Positions 51,139 to 61,640 of a stretch of DNA of 64,000 nt are shown here, one piece after another. Every line of letters starts with the position of its first letter. The first letter of the stretch is position 1. The translations under genes and the position numbers were made by a program. The notes under the pieces are model-generated. The model worked only from the letters and a program-made list of their open reading frames with translations. It was not told the DNA's origin and made no database searches. Source of the DNA: Paguma larvata. Its lineage: Eukaryota > Chordata > Mammalia > Carnivora > Viverridae. Location: contig CM057833.1 in assembly GCA_030068075.1 (NCBI GenBank), positions 45,713,587 to 45,777,586 on the forward strand, given 5' to 3'.

Positions 51139-51282
51139 TCAGTCATTCATTGAACAAATATTTTCTAGGCCACAACTTGGTCTGGGAATATATTTGTGAA
51201 CAAGGCAGATTCAGGCTCTTCCATCATGGCGTCCATGATTTTGTAGGGAAGACAGATTGTAAATTAAGCAATCAAAATAGGG
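51139..51282 (-). repeat. L2 LINE 3' end, antisense
   Basis: 'gtcattcattgaacaaatattttctaggccac', 'gggaatatatttgtgaacaaggcagattcagg', 'ttgtagggaagacagattgtaaat'. Confidence 0.9.
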
Positions 51283-51798
51283 TGTGAACAAATACTTGCA
51301 TAAGACTATTTATAGCAGCACTATTCACAATAGCCAAAAGGTGGGACAACCCAGATATTTACTGACGGATGAATAAGTAAATATAACGTGGTATATATAT
51401 AAACAATAGAACATTATTCAGCCTTAAAAAGGAATGAAGACCTGAAACATGCTATACCATGGATGAACCTCAAAAACATGCTAACTGAAAGAACCCAGGC
51501 ACAAAATGTCACCTACTGCACCATTCCATGTATCTGAAATTCTCAGAATAGGTAAATCTATAGACACAGAAAGCAGAGAAGGGGTTGCTAGGTGCTACGG
51601 GTAGAATAAGAAGTGATTGCTTAATGGCTACAGTTTTCTTTTGCGCTAATGATAATGTTTTGGAACTAGGTAAAGATGGTGGTTGCACAGCATTATAAAG
51701 GAACTAAATGTACTAACATTGCAAATATATCACTGAATTATACAGTTTAAAAGGGTTATTTTTATATTACCTTAATTTCACATAATTTTTTTTAATGG
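51283..51798 (+). mobile_element. Old 5'-truncated L1, sense
   Basis: Contains the ORF2 tail DNA 'tagcagcactattcacaatagccaaaaggtgg' and 'gaataagtaaatataacgtgg', then L1M-type 3' UTR text 'gaggttgctaggtgc'-like and 'gaattatacagtttaaaagg'. Frames are broken throughout, so no protein remnant is intact. Confidence 0.88.
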
Positions 51799-51879
51799 AT
51801 AGTGTGAAAAGTACTGCGGTGCTGTAAGTATAAGATGAAACTTGTTTAGGGTAAGTTTTCACAGAAGAGATGCCTGTGG

Positions 51880-52060
51880 GATTTCCATTCCAACCATTCC
51901 ACAAATATTTATCGAGGCTTCTCTACACAACAGGACCTGTTTTAGGTGCTGTGGATACGTCTGTAATGATAACACACAAACTCCCTGTCCTCAGGAGCTT
52001 ACATATGGCAAGGTGGCATGGGAGAGGCAAACAGAAATATAATAAAAATATTTTATATTA
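51880..52060 (-). repeat. L2 LINE 3' end, antisense
   Basis: 'ccattccacaaatatttatcgaggcttctctacacaacaggacctgttttaggtgctgtggatacg' then 'ctccctgtcctcaggagcttacatatgg'. Confidence 0.93.
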
Positions 52061-52500
52061 CGTTAGAAGGTGACAAGTGATGTGGAAAAAATATAGTAGA
52101 ACAAAGGGCCTAGAATTTCACCTGGGATGTGGCGAAATTATCCAGACAAAAGAAAAAACGTTCAAAGGTCCAGGAAAAAGAGAGTCTGACATTTTTACTA
52201 AACCTTGTAAAATTTCTTTCTATTGTATAGGGAAACATGTGATTTTTCCCCCATCCTGAGACAGCTTAATCTTTCTCTTTTATTCTTGCCTCACTCAGTT
52301 AATGTTATCCATCAAACTAAAACTTTAGTGTTATCGGTAGCATGTTCCTGTTCTGTAAGACTTGAAGATAATTTTCCAAACAGAAATATTTTAGTTGCTT
52401 TTCAATGAAGATTTTGTAATGCTTTTCTGGTTAATAACATTCCATTTAAAAATCAATATTTAAACATTTAAACACAGGATTTTCCAAGACATTCTGCAAT
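52060..52500. other. No gene seen
   Basis: AT-rich, unassigned. Two frames of about 60 codons without domains. Confidence 0.5.
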
Positions 52501-52518
52501 CTTAAGAATGATTTTTTT

Positions 52519-52730
52519 TATTTTTTTAATGTTTATTTATTTTTGAGAGAGAGAGAGACAGAGTATGAGCAGGAGGGTCAGAGAGAGAGAGGGAGACACA
52601 GAATCCGAAGCTGGCTCCAGGCTCATAGCTGTCAGCACAGAGCCCGATGCGGGGCTTGAACTCAGGAACTGCGAGATCATGACCTGAGCTGAAGTCGGAC
52701 GCTTAACCAACTGAGCCACCCAAGCACCCC
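52519..52730 (-). repeat. SINEC_Fc, antisense, young
   Basis: 'taatgtttatttatttttgagagag' to 'ccaactgagccacccaagcacccc'. A perfect 15-bp target duplication AAGAATGATTTTTTT lies at 52504-52518 and 52731-52745. Confidence 0.97.
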
Positions 52731-52745
52731 AAGAATGATTTTTTT

Positions 52746-54060
52746 CATATCCTAGGCCAATCATTTTTCCACTAAATACTTCTCCAATTTGGTAATTTGA
52801 GTTAAGAAGAATAGGATTTGCTTTTAGAAATTCTAATCACAGCTAATTTTTTCGAGAATATTTCTGCTTCATAAAATAAGCCAAATTGATTTTATTAATT
52901 CTTCAATAAATGCTATAAAAGTAAGGAGAGAGCTGATCAGGAAAAGGAAGATACCTCTGACCAAATCATTCTGGTGTTTTTCTATAACGGCTGTTTCTTT
53001 TATGCATTTGTCGGAGAATATTAACAGAAAGAGTTTCAGATCCTCTGCTTCAGCCATCTTTGTTGCTTCCCAAACCCACCCACAAGTCTTCCTATTGTTC
53101 TATATTAGGTACCAGAGACATCTATCTCCCAATTTTTCTAGGACAATAAAGAAGGGCAAGAGTGACACTAAGGAGGGGAAGACATACCACCCTAAAGAGC
53201 CAGGCCTCTTGAAACAAAAAAGACTTCAGCTCAGGAATCCCTGGTTTTCTGCTTGTATTGGATTTTGACCCCTTCGTTTCCCCCTCTCCCTGACTCCACC
53301 CTCAGTGAAAGGCTGCAAATGGTGAGATCATTAGAACCACAACACACTCTCAGAGCCCCAGACTCTTAACGGGCAGCAGCTGGGTTAAAGTGAAGTGGTG
53401 CGTTTTCTCATCGTTTAGAAAAGATACAAGAGCCTAATCAAAAAGGAGTTTGTGAGGCTTCTTAAATTCCCAAGTCACAAAACTGCATGACAAGCAGTGA
53501 TATGCTGTGCCTGTGACTACTCCAGACGGAAACACAGACATAAAATTGTAGCGCAAAAACGGACTAGGATTTGACTTTGGAAGTTGTGTTGGAATCCCTA
53601 TTTGTCCTTCCTTCTTAATGTTGGCCTGAATCAAATCATTTTATTTCAAAGCTAAGTTTCCATCTGTGAAATGTAATACCTAGTTCCCAGAACTGTTTTC
53701 CAGAGGTGAAAAAATTGGGCACACAGTAGGTACTGGAAAAGGATGAATCTCAACAGATGTTTGTTGAAATCTCCATCTTTTTCCAGATTGCAGATCTAAA
53801 AGCTGGTGCATTTGAGGGCTACATTGATAAAACAGCTGGGCGACTACCACTATCTTCTTCTCTATTTCTGTCCAGATGTTCTGGGCCTCATGCAGACCCA
53901 GCTAATGTCAGAGCATTATCCACATAAGTATCATTTATTGGATAAAAATGATGTGTAGTAACTTGAAGCATAGAAATTAAGAGTTAAGGGAAAGGAGGGA
54001 AATATATCATATGACACAGAGTCAAGCTTAATTTTTACAAGTCTTTCCTTATAATATTGA
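52746..54060. other. No gene seen (1.3 kb), mostly single-copy-looking
   Basis: A worn L2 3'-like scrap may lie at 53680-53770 ('cacacagtaggtactggaaaaggatg'). CpG-containing sequence at 53360-53600 is non-repetitive. No exon recognised. Confidence 0.5.
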
Positions 54061-54072
54061 AAATAAGGCCCA

Positions 54073-54270
54073 GGGCACTGGGTGGCTCATTAAGCAACTG
54101 ACTTTTGATTTCGGCTCAGGTCATGATATCATGGTTTGTGAGTTTCAGCTCTGCATTTGGGCTCTGGTCTGACATCAAGGTCTGCTTGGGAGTCTCTCTC
54201 TCTCTCTCTCTGCCTCTCTCTCTCTCAAAATAAATAAACTTAAAAAAATAAAAACTAAAATAAAATAATA
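54073..54270 (+). repeat. SINEC, sense, shortened
   Basis: 'gggcactgggtggctcattaagcaactgac', 'gtcatgatatcatggtttgtgagtttcagc', CT run and A-rich tail with AATAAATAAAC. Small deletions in the head and middle. Flanks AATAAGGCCCA and AAGAAGCCCCA suggest a worn target duplication. Confidence 0.9.
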
Positions 54271-54554
54271 AAAAGAAGCCCCATTTCCTTCCTAAGCCTA
54301 CCTTAAAAAGAAGATACCTTGAAGATTACACAGCCTGAACCACAATTGGAGGATGGAAAAACTATGCCCCAACAAAACCACAAGATTGTCCCAAACACAG
54401 CTATTTTAGGAGCTGAGCTTGGACTGGAACCAGTAACCTTAATTTCCAGACTTTTGCTTCTCTACTTTTATCCCCAGTCTCTTTTAACAGGTAGCAATTA
54501 AAGAGTATTTTTTTAACTAATGAGAACCTTGGAATTTATCTAAAACATAAAAGT

Positions 54555-54755
54555 TGCTACCATTTATTAAATAGTATCCCTTATGAAGTAGGGATTGTTT
54601 GCATTTTACAGATGAGTAAAAGCTCATCTCAGCTTAGCTGAGAACCTAAAGCTCAGATGGGTTGAATAACTTATCCAAGGCCACAGAGGAAGTAAGTGAG
54701 GAATTGAGATTAGAATCCAGGTAGTCTAACCCATGCCCTTAACTACTCATCAACC
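54555..54755 (-). repeat. MIR SINE, antisense, with a 29-bp palindromic insertion
   Basis: 'gcattttacagatgagtaaa' then, after the extra tract 54627-54655, 'gctcagatgggttgaataacttatccaaggccacagagg' and 'gattagaatccaggtagtc'. Confidence 0.92.
54619..54655. repeat. 8-bp direct duplication around a hairpin
   Basis: AAAGCTCA occurs at 54619-54626 and 54648-54655. Between them TCTCAGCT-T-AGCTGAGA (54627-54643) is a perfect palindrome with a 1-nt centre. Confidence 0.85.
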
Positions 54756-54794
54756 TGATTTGAGTAAGTTCTTGTGCCTACTAATAAAGGAGGT

Positions 54795-54875
54795 GACATG
54801 ATATGTTGGAAAGGACTTAGAATTAGGGTTAGACAAACCTGATATCAGAATTCTTGCTTTGCTACACACTGCTAT
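54795..54875 (+). repeat. MIR-type fragment, sense
   Basis: 'aaaggacttagaattagggttagacaaacctgatatcagaattcttgctttgctacacac' resembles the MIR 5' half. Confidence 0.55.
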
Positions 54876-54894
54876 TCACCACCAAAAGAGGGTT

Positions 54895-54985
54895 TTTGTT
54901 TGCTGGTTGGTTTTGTTGGTAGTTTTGTTTTGTTTCGTTTTGATTGCTGGCTTCTTTTGTTTTTGTTTTGTTTTGTTAGGGAGCT
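54895..54985. repeat. GTTTT-rich low-complexity tract
   Basis: Repeated TTTTG units with single-base breaks. Confidence 0.88.
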
Positions 54986-55064
54986 GGAGGGATCCCTAAT
55001 TTTAACTTAGTTGGAACTTCCCCTATGCTGTATGATAATTTTCTGTTAGTAGGGTCTATTTCCC

Positions 55065-55190
55065 CCCTTGTAGACTATAAACTCGCTAAGAACAGAGCAG
55101 GGTCTACATTTTATTTCCAGCATCTAAGACAGTACTTGGCACATGTGAGTAGGCACTCACAAAATAAACATTTTATTTAGTGAAGGGAGC
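55065..55190 (+). repeat. L2 3' end, sense
   Basis: 'gtagactataaactcgctaagaacagagcagggtctacattttatttccagcatctaagacagtacttggcacatgtgagtagg'. Confidence 0.88.
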
Positions 55191-55730
55191 CTCAATAAGT
55201 CATTTTCTCTGCTTTGGCCTTATATTTTCCATTTGTAAAAATGGATCTTGACCTACAAGAGCACTTCCTAGCTCTGAGATTCTCTGAATATTTTACTTTC
55301 AGATGGCCAGAGAGATTCTGGGATGGTCTAAGATGTGAGGTGCATCTTTTTGGGGTGTCTGCATATATGAACTACTTGAAGACAGGAAGGCCTGAACTTC
55401 TAGCAAAATAGGGCCAAGGAAATTATGTATCTGTAAGCAGGAAAGGCCACAACTCAGTCAGAATCTGAGAAACTTTGGAGATAGCTGATTTTGGAAGGGC
55501 CTAAATAAGATTTAAAAGTATCTCGGTGAACAGGTTGGCTTGGATTTATGACCTCAGGCTGCACCGATTTACCATCAGTAGGCAATGCCTATGGGCTCCA
55601 GTGATCAGCTGCATCCTAATGAGAATGTGGATGAATCAATAATTAGAGTCTGAGCCAGATTAGCATAATACAGCAACATAACAGACACTCATTCAGTGTT
55701 CAATATTAATCCTCTCTTCTGAACTTCAAA
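55190..55730. promoter_or_regulatory. Single-copy-looking tract with homeodomain-like words
   Basis: 55560-55690 holds CCTAATGAG, AATCAATAATTAGAG and GATTAGCATAAT close together and no repeat. No exon visible. Function is inferred. Confidence 0.35.
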
Positions 55731-56285
55731 CCCAAATACTTAACTGCTCACTGAACATTTCCACATGAACGTCACACTAACATTTCAAACTCAATACATC
55801 AAAGCTGACTGCAATAATTTTTAGCTCCCAATTTCATTATTTCTCCAGTATACTCTATACCAAAGCTCAGAACCTAAACAAAAATCCTGGAGGCATCCTA
55901 GACCTCGCTCAGTCTCCTTCCATTAGGACCTACTGATTCCATCTCTTTATCCTCTCCCAAATCCCTCCCTTCTCTAATTCCCCACCACATATACCTTCAT
56001 AACTTCTTACTCAAACTGTCGCAACTCCCTCTTAACTATCTCTCGTATTCTAATACTGGCTGTTCAAATATGGTCTCCATACTACACCCATAGTATTCTT
56101 TTTAAGATTAAAATCTGGTTGTGTCATTCCCTGCATAAAGCCTGTCCATGCCTCCTTTACTTACAGGCTTGTGTCCCAAACTTCTCTCTTTCATTTCATG
56201 ACTTGTCTCTTGAACATGTCTTTAGACTCATCCATTAATAGTCTCCTATTTGCCTCATGTATTCCAGCTCTGACCATCATCCTTT
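55730..56285 (+). repeat. L2 LINE upstream 3' region, sense
   Basis: 'aaaatcctggaggcatcctagacctcgctcagtctcc', 'taatactggctgttcaaatatggtctcc', 'ttaaaatctggttgtgtcattccctgcataaagcctg' follow L2 body order ('catccttgactcctc ... ctgatcatgtcactcccctgcttaaaacc'). Confidence 0.78.
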
Positions 56286-56740
56286 TGCAGAGGTCTGTCA
56301 TAACTTAAATGCCAGGTGGCTGTCCATGGTGCTGGATCATCTAGCATCGGCTGCTGGAGTTTTCTCTACTACTGGGATACTGGACACCCCTGTCCTAGAA
56401 CTCCAAGTTTTTCTATGCTTTTATTTTGTTTTGATAAATATTTTTAAAATTTTTTATACAACAAAAAATAGACTTTTTCATGCTTATGTATTTGGTTTAG
56501 GCAGTTCTACTTTACATTTCTGTTTTTAATATTTCAAAAATAAAAAGGGGAAAGACATTTAGGTATCTATGTACCAACATATTTTAGTTGCGACCCATAA
56601 ATATTTATTGATTACTGATTATCTATCAAGATACTGGTAGCATTGGGCCACGCATTAGGCAAAGGAAGGGAAAAATATTCTGTATCCTCTAAAAGCTCAC
56701 AGTTAAGGGAAGACTCAGATAGGCAAGTGAGTAATTAGAA
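56285..56740. other. No gene seen
   Basis: AT-rich run 56400-56560. 56595-56730 reads weakly as antisense L2. Confidence 0.5.
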
Positions 56741-56753
56741 TGTAGTGTTCTTT

Positions 56754-56961
56754 GGGCCACCGAGGTGGCTCAGTCGGTTAAGTGTCCCAACTTCAGCTCA
56801 GGTCATGATCTCATGGTTTGTGAGTTCAAACCCCACGTTGGGCTCTGTGCTGACAGTTCAGAGTCTGGAGCCTGCTTCAGATTCTGTCTCTCCTCTCTCT
56901 CTTTATGCCCTCCCCTGCTCAAACTCTGTCTCTCTCTCAAAATTAAATAAACATTAAAAAA
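56754..56961 (+). repeat. SINEC_Fc, sense
   Basis: 'gggccaccgaggtggctcagtcggttaagtg' and 'gtgagttcaaaccccacgttgggctctgtgctgac'. Target duplication AGAATGTAGTGTTCTT (56737-56752) and AGAATGTAGTGTACTT (56962-56977), 1 mismatch in 16. Confidence 0.97.
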
Positions 56962-57099
56962 AGAATGTAGTGTACTTCTAAAGAGAAGTACACTGGGGAG
57001 AAGATGAGAGGAGGGGATAGAATCAAGGCTCTTGACTTCAACTTCAATTAGGTCACCTGTTCTATTGCCCTTCGAGAGAAGAGTTATTATGTAAGGCTT

Positions 57100-57340
57100 A
57101 AGAGCTGAAGTGTTCAAATCAGATGGCCTCATTCTGATTCAGCTCCACCACTTACTGTCTGTGGGACAGGGGCAAGTTACTTAACATCCTGTACTTTGGA
57201 TCCCATGTCTTTAATATTTAGATAATAATAATATTTACCTCAGAGGGTTGTTGAGAGAATTAAAGCTGTTGGATTTAAAGAACTTAGAATAGTTCCCAAC
57301 ATAATGTAACTATTCAATAAATGTTCACATTAGCTTATAT
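57100..57340 (+). repeat. MIR SINE, sense, full length
   Basis: 'cagctccaccacttactgtctgtgggacaggggcaagttacttaac', 'cctcagagggttgttgagagaattaaag', 'gaacttagaatagttcccaacataatgtaactattcaataaatg'. Confidence 0.95.
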
Positions 57341-57375
57341 GTCATTTTAAAATTTTATGACTACTGATTTGTGTG

Positions 57376-57426
57376 TGAGAGAGAGACAGAGAGAAAGAGA
57401 GAAAAAGAGAGAGAAAGACAGAGAAA
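57376..57426. repeat. AG-rich low-complexity tract
   Basis: GTGTGTGAGAGAGAGACAGAG-type run of interrupted GA dinucleotides. Confidence 0.9.
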
Positions 57427-57439
57427 CACTAAGAGTTGC

Positions 57440-57560
57440 ACTGGAAAAGTAAAGTTATGTATATTTCCACAACAAGTAAGTGTGGAGCTAAACTTAGAAC
57501 CCAGGTTTCCTGATTCCTTTTCTGGGGTTCATTCCCTTTAATCACACCATGTTAAACTAC
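57440..57560 (-). repeat. MIR fragment, antisense
   Basis: 'aagtgtggagctaaacttagaacccaggtttcctgattcc' is the antisense MIR 5' half. Confidence 0.7.
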
Positions 57561-57714
57561 TCTGCTACCACCATCTCTGTTGATTATGAGAAAGGTACCT
57601 TAATGCCCTTGTCTTTCATCATTTTCTCCATAAAATGAAATTAGATTAGCAAGAATCTTTGCATTTTTTCCTTTCTTAAGACTATTGAGAGAGTCAAGCA
57701 AATCTTAATAGGGT

Positions 57715-58095
57715 GAGTTGGTAGTTTGAGTGGGCAGAAAATTACCTATTCCCTCTGCCTAGAAGATCATTCCCCCAGATGGAAATTGCTGGTTGCAGTT
57801 CAAATGCCCCTTAGTCCAAAGGGACTTCCTTGGAAAGGAAGGTCTTCCCTGACTACCCAAACAAAAGCATCATCCTGCAGTCACTCTCTACCCTACTATT
57901 TTATTTTATTTTCTTCATTGCAGTTGCCACTATCTTAAATTCTAATTTATTTTCTTACTATATTCTGTCTTCTCTACTATAATATTTGTAGGAATAGAAA
58001 ACTTGTAGGTCTTGATTCCTTCTCTGCTCCTAGTATTTAAAATAGTACCTAATACCTAGTAAATTCTCAGTATGTATTTGTTGAGTAGATGGATG
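57715..58095 (+). repeat. L2 LINE 3' region, sense, long
   Basis: 'ctgcctagaagatcattcccccag', 'gcagttcaaatgccccttagtccaaagggacttccttggaaaggaaggtcttccctgactaccc', then the AT-rich linker and 'tagtacctaatacctagtaaattctcagtatgtatttgttgagtag'. About 380 bp of the L2 3' end. Confidence 0.95.
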
Positions 58096-58300
58096 TATAG
58101 ATAGGGGGAAGTGAGGAAGGAAGGATAGATGAAGTGGAAAGAGGGAGAGCAGATGGATAAATGCACATACGTGTAATAGATTAGTGGATGGATGAGTGGA
58201 TGGATGGATAGATAGATAGGTGGATGGATAGATGGATGAATGGGTGGATGGATGATGGGTGGATGGGTAGTTGAAAGCATAGATGGATGTATAGATGGGG
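58085..58300. repeat. (GGAT)n tetranucleotide array
   Basis: Imperfect GATG/GATA/GGTG units grown from the end of the L2. Minus-strand frames of 109 and 121 codons across it are Ser/His/Pro repeats caused by the array. Confidence 0.95.
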
Positions 58301-58935
58301 AGAGAAATGATAATAAAATGGAGAATGAGAGAGAACTTTGAGCATTGTAAGACCTCCACTGGTCTCTTAGGCTTACACTTGGAAATGAAGCAGAATTGTT
58401 TTCAGGGGTCATTCGAGTCACACAAAATCTAAAGGAATAAAGTGGGCCACATTAAGAATCACAGATATGAAGCATGTGAATACAAATAGCCTGATTTAGA
58501 GTGGTGAAGAACAAGATGCCAGTTTATAGCTACAAGGGAGACTATAGAGAAAGTTATAATAGAGATAAAAGGAAGAGTCAGGTTTTGCTGACAAAAAGTT
58601 GGGAGAATAAAGAAGAGAAAGAATCCATGTTATGTTGTGTGAAGAGTAGCGGGCAAGAAGTCAGGCTGCCCAAGCAGCTGTGTGGACTTACACACTGTGC
58701 TCAACCCCAATGAGCCTGTATACTCCATTTCCCATATTGTTTTTCATATGGGGAGAGAAGGACAGAAATTATGTGCTTCCCAGGGTAATAGTGTAAATGT
58801 ACTAAGATAATGAATAGGATACACTTTGTGAACCGTCACGTGCTGTGGACACAAGCACTCTGTGTATTACCAAGGGCAGAAGAATGGAAACATGGCTGCT
58901 TAACCTCTGTCCTTCCTTTCAGGATTTCAGGATGA
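58300..58935. other. No gene seen
   Basis: A 70-codon frame at 58501-58713 has no recognised domain. Confidence 0.5.
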
Positions 58936-58939
58936 ATCT

Positions 58940-59025
58940 CTCATCATTGTAGCAAGTCTCCAGGGCTTGTCACCGTACTCGACATGTAGGGGCACTCAAA
59001 ATGTTTGCCTAATAATAAAATTGCA
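58940..59025 (+). repeat. L2 3' end, sense, worn
   Basis: 'tagcaagtctccagggcttgtcaccgtactcgacatgtaggggcactcaaaatgtttgcc'. Confidence 0.5.
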
Positions 59026-59059
59026 TAAAAACAGGAGGAGGGCCCTTTTTCATGAAGGA

Positions 59060-59265
59060 GGCTCTGGAGTGAGACCAACCTGAGTTTGAATCCTACCATG
59101 CCGCTTCCCTGCACTGTGACCTCAAGCGAGTAAGTTAACTACTGTGAGCCCCAGATTTCTCAGCTGCCAGAACAATGTTGCTCAGCTCACAAGATAGGTG
59201 TGAGGACTAAACTGATTGATTTTATAGAAGGGAGGTCCTGAGCACAGAGTAGGTGATTTAAAGGA
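59060..59265 (+). repeat. MIR SINE, sense, full length
   Basis: 'ggctctggagtgagaccaacctgagtttgaatcctaccatgccgcttccctgcactgtgacctcaagcgagtaagttaac' is a well kept 5' half. The 3' half ends 'gcacagagtaggtg'. Confidence 0.93.
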
Positions 59266-59504
59266 AGAGCCTCTTGAGATAAAGATAAGGAAAATCATTG
59301 TGCATCAGAGATAAAAGGGATGAGAGATGAAACTGGTGTCTCAGTGGGAGGAGGGGGTTGGGGGGACGTGATGGGATTCTTAACAATCACTTCATCTCCA
59401 GCTGCCCTAAGAACATAATTGCTGTAAGTCAGTCTTCTGTCTGTCAGGAGTGTGATGTGAGTTTTGGATGAGAGGAGGGCTCGTATTGACAACTGAGAAT
59501 AAGG

Positions 59505-59625
59505 AACCATGTGGCAGAATAGAGAACACAGACCTGAGCTATCTCTGCCTCTACTCCCTGCCTCAGTCTTCTCTTCTGTAAAATGGGGAAGTGGGACTAG
59601 ACCATCTAACAAGTCCCCTCTGGAT
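59505..59625 (+). repeat. MIR3/MIRc-type fragment, sense
   Basis: 'ctgcctcagtcttctcttctgtaaaatggggaagtgggactagaccatctaacaagtcccctctgg' matches the MIR variant ending in 'ggactagatgatctctaaggtccc'. Confidence 0.8.
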
Positions 59626-59734
59626 ATAAAACCCCACGTCTCGAAAGGAAAAATGATGACAGGCTGAGGCGACTGGACTGAAGAAAAAGATGTTTTATTC
59701 TCTTGGCAAATGAAACTGTGTTAGTTAAAGTCAT

Positions 59735-59885
59735 GTTAAGAGGTTAGTTAATATCACTGAGCCTGTTTTCTTATCTGTAACAGGGAATATTAATGCCTAT
59801 CTTGCAGGAGGGTTGCAAGGGTGGAATCAGGTGATATACGTATAATGTTGGGCACAAGGTAGGCTCTTATTAAATAATCGAAATA
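59735..59885 (+). repeat. MIR SINE, sense
   Basis: 'gaggttagttaatatcactgagcctgttttcttatctgtaacagggaatattaatgcctatcttgcaggagggttgcaagg' and 'gggcacaaggtaggctcttattaaat'. Confidence 0.9.
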
Positions 59886-59892
59886 TTTTATA

Positions 59893-60106
59893 GGGGCGCC
59901 TGGGTGGCTCAGTCAGTTAAGTGGCCAACTTCAGCTGAGGTCATGATCTCATGGTCTGTGAGTTCCACGTCGGGCTCTGTGCTAATGGCTCAGAGCCTGG
60001 AGCCTGCTTCAGATTCTGTATCTCCCTCTCTCTCTGCCCTTCCCTTGCTCACTCTCTGTCTCTATGTCTCTCAAAAATAAAATAAAAACGCTAAAAAAAA
60101 TACTCA
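59893..60106 (+). repeat. SINEC_Fc, sense
   Basis: GGGGCGCCTGGGTGGCTCAG head, close to consensus. A small deletion removes part of the B-box area ('gtgagttccacgtcgggctc'). Target duplication AAATATTTTA at 59881-59890 and 60107-60116. Confidence 0.97.
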
Positions 60107-60329
60107 AAATATTTTAATTCTCTCTCACCCTCTCACTACCCTTCCCTAGTTGAGCAAGCTCTCTCAACCCTTTCCTTATGCTACGGCCATGACAGGGTTC
60201 TCCTGGCATCCCTGCCTGACATTCAGTAGATGCAACCGCTCATCAATGAAGTAAAAAGTGGGGGAAGCCCCATTCAGCCCCTTCAGCCCACCTTCCCCGG
60301 TCAGAATTTTCCTCAAAAGCCTGATCTCG

Positions 60330-60500
60330 TCCCTCCCCTGCTCAAAAGACGTACATGGGTCTCCATCACCCTGAAACAAGGACCACATTGCTTACCCTGT
60401 CTCAGTAGTTCTATTTCACCACTATCTGGAACACCCCACTTCCTAGCTGCACCAAACTCAACTTCAGGCTCCTGTTTTTTGCACCACCCCCATGCCACTG
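60330..60500 (+). repeat. Possible L2 upstream 3' region, sense
   Basis: 'tcccctgctcaaaagacgtacatgggtctccatcaccctgaaacaagg' resembles L2 'cccctgcttaaaacccttcaatggctccccattgccctcagg'. Confidence 0.6.
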
Positions 60501-61330
60501 ATAACATCCTGCAAAGGAAAAGAATCATCTCTGCTTCTGGATACTGAGAGGCACAAAGGGATGTTTCATCCCTGTGCAGTACAGTCCAAGTCAGAAGTAG
60601 CTGCATCAAAGTGGGGGAATTTCTGCATTATTTGTTTTTCTCATGAAAATGGTTCTCCCTCAGTAATGAATTCAGCAGGGGCTCCTCCATCCCCTGGTCT
60701 CAGGGGTTCCCCTAACAGAACAATGCTTAATTTCCTCCATTTCTCCTACTCTAATGGGGGCTGTCAAGTCCCCTCCTCCCGGCATCCTGGTAAAGGATGC
60801 ATAAATCCGACTGGAAGCTTTGCATGACTGTCACACTTTTGTTCTAATCAGCAGCCCCTTCCCCCACCTCCTCTTCACCCATGGGACCAGAGATGCTCCA
60901 ATCCTCCTCCCAGACTGTCCTCATGCTTAAGAGGACCTCTGGCCTCCCCTCCCTGTCCTTCCTACATCCCAGGAGGTTGCAGCCCCTCATTATCCAAGGA
61001 GGCTCTTGCTCAGAGGTTCATTTCATCTATCAGTTCTGAGCTTCACCTCTGACCTCAGCTTTCCTTGAGGTCACAATCTGCCCTTCCCCCCTCCCCCTAC
61101 CAGGTCAATTCCATAGATTTTTGCTTCTGTGGAGAGAGCAGCTTCTATGGAGCTGACAGGGGTGGGGTGAGGGGACAGGAGAGATTGCCTGTCTCAGCTC
61201 CTGGTGAGACACCGAGGAGAAATGGGACTTTTACCAACTATGCTTCAGTGATGAGAAAGCGATGGGGCCCCACCACCATCACTCAGACCCTCCTCCCAGC
61301 CCTTTGCACTTACCAGGTGAAACGGAAAAC
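60500..61330. other. No gene seen
   Basis: Pyrimidine-rich on the plus strand (60860-61110). Frames at 60492-60827 and 61065-61337 lack domains. Composition is higher GC than the window average but not a CpG island. Confidence 0.5.
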
Positions 61331-61640
61331 ATTTTGATTAGGCCTAACTGGATGATAAATATGGGAGTCCGGCCCATACAGACGCTAAATCCATTTCCTG
61401 CCGCAGATGAATGGGCAGGCAGCCTGTGGCCTGATCAAAATTTTCTTGTCTAGAAGCGGAAATGAAGGCTCCTGTGCCATCGCCCACTGAACTTGCAATG
61501 GCTGTTTATTAGGCTTTTATTAGAGGATCCTGTCCTCTGCATAGGGCCCCTGTGTTGCAGTTTCAATAACAATGTGTCTTGGTATTTGTTAATTTGTTAT
61601 TATAGAATCAGAACTGAAGAAAGGAGTTTGAAGGTCATTT
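61330..61640. promoter_or_regulatory. Candidate conserved non-coding element
   Basis: Repeat-free tract with TGTTTATTAGG and TTTTATTAGAGG (HOX/CDX- or FOX-like), CAATAACAATG (SOX-like) and TTGATTAGGCC (homeodomain-like), plus a small palindrome AGAGGA-TCCTG-TCCTCT. No exon visible. Regulatory role is inferred from composition only. Confidence 0.4.

Noticed and set aside
58030..58421. Two overlapping minus-strand frames rich in His, Pro, Ser, Ile
   Set aside because: Direct translation of the GGAT tetranucleotide array.
59893..59980. tRNA-like head with A and B boxes
   Set aside because: These are the tRNA-derived heads of SINEC elements, seen about twenty times here; none folds as an intact tRNA gene.
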